A DNA stretch of 41,380 bases from JAAAOZ01 sp964496595. Its GTDB lineage: Bacteria; Chloroflexota; Anaerolineae; B4-G1; SLSP01. Both the position numbers and the translations under genes were made by a program. The stretch is from assembly GCA_964496595.1 (NCBI GenBank), contig CAZCAI010000019.1, positions 1 through 41,380 on the forward strand, written 5' to 3'. Of this stretch, positions 40,097 through 41,380 are shown in pieces (position 1 is the first letter of the stretch; every line of letters starts with the position of its first letter). Below the pieces are notes generated by a model. The model worked only from the letters and a program-made list of their open reading frames with translations. It was not told where the DNA came from and did no database searches.

Positions 40097-41271
40097 ATGG
40101 AAGCGAGAACAAGTCGATATTTCTGGATGATTATCCTGCTTTCCAGCGCTGTCCTGATGGCGTGCAATCTCACGCCATCGCCGACGGCGATCACGACGTC
40201 CACGCCGACCGCCGAGGGGACGACGCCCACCATGCCGAATGCGACGCCAACCCACTTATCCCCGACGCCCGACGCCGCCGCCTCCCCCACCCCCACGCCG
40301 GAAGGCGTCGAGACCGAGGAGGGCTGCCGCCTCAACGCCGATTTCCTCTCCGATGTAACGATTCCCGACGGCGCGCCGATGACACCGGGCGAACCCTTCC
40401 ACAAGACATGGGAGATGAAAAACAGCGGCGCCTGCGATTGGCAGCCGGGCACACTGCTGGTCTTCATCGATGGCGACGCGCTTGGCGCGCCGCCCAGCGT
40501 GCTCGCGCCCGCGGCGGCCGCGGGCGATGTCGTCAACCTCAGCGTCGATTTCGTCGCGCCGATGGCGCCCGGCACGTATCGCAGCACGTGGCAACTCCAG
40601 GCGCCCGATGGCGCCCGCTTCGGGGACACGGTCTATGTCCAGATCCTCGTCATCGCGCCGACGGAGACGCCCATCACGCCAACCCGCCCGGCAGGGCCCG
40701 CATCGGCACCGTCGGACCCGTCATCCCCNNNNNNNNNNAATGCATCGCGCCCGCCGAGATCTTCCAGCCGGTGTTAGAGCAGGTCGAGCAGTTGAATATG
40801 GAGATCACCTGCGCGGTCGACGACCCGATCACTGTCCAGGGCGCATCGCAGCAGTACTGGGCCAACGTCAACCATCCCAATCCGCACCAGCACCATCGCG
40901 GCTTTATGATCTGGCGCGCCGACACCGCAGAGATCTACGCCCTCGACGGCTGGGATACCAGCGCTTTCCAGGCGTGGATCAGCGTCCACCAGGATACGTG
41001 GGAGGAGTCAGAGCCGGAGATCGCGCCCGCGTGCGAGACCATCGAACCGCCCGAAGGCTACATCATGCCGGTGCGCGGCTTCGGCAAGGTGTGGTGCGCC
41101 AACAACTACTCGATGACGCTGGGATGGCCAAGAGATCAGGAGGACGCCGTCACGCTGACCATCCAGGAGACCCGTCGCGGCCTGCTGATGGATGTCGATA
41201 GCGCGTTCGCGCCCTATCAAGTGGCGATGGATCTCCAGACAGGCCAAGCCACCGTCTACCTGGGCGAATAG
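40097..41271 (+). CDS. NBR1-Ig-like lipoprotein, interrupted by assembly gap
   Basis: A secreted lipoprotein: signal helix and lipobox LMAC with lipidated C23. A Thr/Pro/Ser-rich linker (about 24-72) leads to an NBR1-like immunoglobulin domain (about 76-185; TIPDGAPMTPGEPFHKTWEM, GACDWQPGTLLVF, APMAPGTYRSTWQLQA). After the 10-N gap at 40729-40738 the frame changes, which reflects the unknown gap length rather than a mutation; the remaining about 175 residues (40739-41271) continue the protein. That part holds MIWRADTAEIYALDGWD and GFGKVWCANNYSMTLGWP, a Chloroflexota-style surface-protein motif. GGAGG precedes the ATG by 7 nt. It probably binds something at the cell surface. Confidence 0.82.
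40729..40738. other. Scaffold gap (10 N)
   Basis: Ten N in a row inside the lipoprotein gene. Gap size is nominal; the reading frame before and after differ, so the true missing length is not 10 (mod 3). Confidence 0.98.
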
Positions 41272-41283
41272 GGCAACGGCACT

Positions 41284-41364
41284 CCATTCATTACCATTCA
41301 TTGCGCGCCTGACTACGAACCAATCGTCTGTTTGATGCTGATTTGTTTATTTGTTTATTTGTTG
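41284..41364. repeat. Short direct repeats at the window end
   Basis: CCATTCATT occurs twice (41284-41292, 41294-41302), and ATTTGTTT is tandemly repeated (41341-41348, 41349-41356) with a third, imperfect copy (41357-41364). No gene in 41272-41380. Confidence 0.6.
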
Positions 41365-41380
41365 CTTTGATGTTTTGTTG

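Noticed and set aside
40039..40738. Frame starting at 40039 as the beginning of the lipoprotein gene
   Set aside because: It lacks a signal peptide, and only its part after the N gap is real; the 40097 frame has the lipobox and Ig-like domain.

Overview
The window looks like a contig from a Chloroflexota bacterium of the Anaerolineae type, probably from a metagenome assembly because there is a 10-N scaffold gap at 40729-40738. The assignment is an inference. It rests on GC-rich core genes, GldA/GldF/GldG-style transporter genes, a secreted NBR1-Ig-like lipoprotein with a C-terminal GFG-W...LGW motif, a CpXC zinc-ribbon protein, and many palindromic repeats between genes. No 16S gene is present, so lineage cannot be fixed here.

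Layout. 1-1.6 kb: two compact toxin-antitoxin-like pairs (VapB/VapC; DUF4258/YgiT-type zinc finger) in more AT-rich sequence. 1.7-5.1 kb: deoC, a membrane-anchored alpha/beta hydrolase, a protein with a duplicated cysteine motif, a tiny ORF and a nucleotidyltransferase-like protein. 5.3-10.3 kb (minus strand): an ABC-2 exporter operon of ATPase, fused permease-auxiliary protein, and DUF4340 protein. 10.7-14.9 kb (plus): htpG, a MoaD/ThiS-like protein, a prepilin peptidase, an orphan HigA-type regulator and an esterase. 15.2-20.6 kb (minus): tRNA-Ser(GGA), two unknown genes trailing ftsH, ftsH, and a PASTA Ser/Thr kinase. 20.7-26.3 kb (plus): a tightly overlapping operon of three complex-I/Mrp-antiporter-like membrane proteins followed by a GAF-PAS histidine kinase. 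26.4-30.9 kb: a CpXC protein and polA. 31-36.1 kb (minus): a DUF2202 ferritin-like secreted protein, then an operon of a xanthine-dehydrogenase-type fusion, a small acidic protein and an esterase. 36.4-38.7 kb (minus): GrpB-like protein, a histidine kinase, a PAP2-like membrane protein. 39-41.3 kb (plus): a short-chain dehydrogenase and the lipoprotein.

Most of the genes are housekeeping or envelope genes. The most unusual items are: (i) the xanthine-dehydrogenase-type fusion, whose N-terminal ferredoxin-like domain keeps its fold signature but has replaced all eight cluster-binding cysteines; (ii) the orphan antiporter-like triad (no hydrogenase or dehydrogenase catalytic subunit nearby) joined to a sensor kinase; (iii) the duplicated CxxxCPGxGxCC protein; and (iv) several families of interspersed repeats, including two intergenic segments bounded by near-identical inverted repeats of the CCCTnGCGAAGG type. 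No CRISPR array, phage, transposase or rRNA gene was seen.
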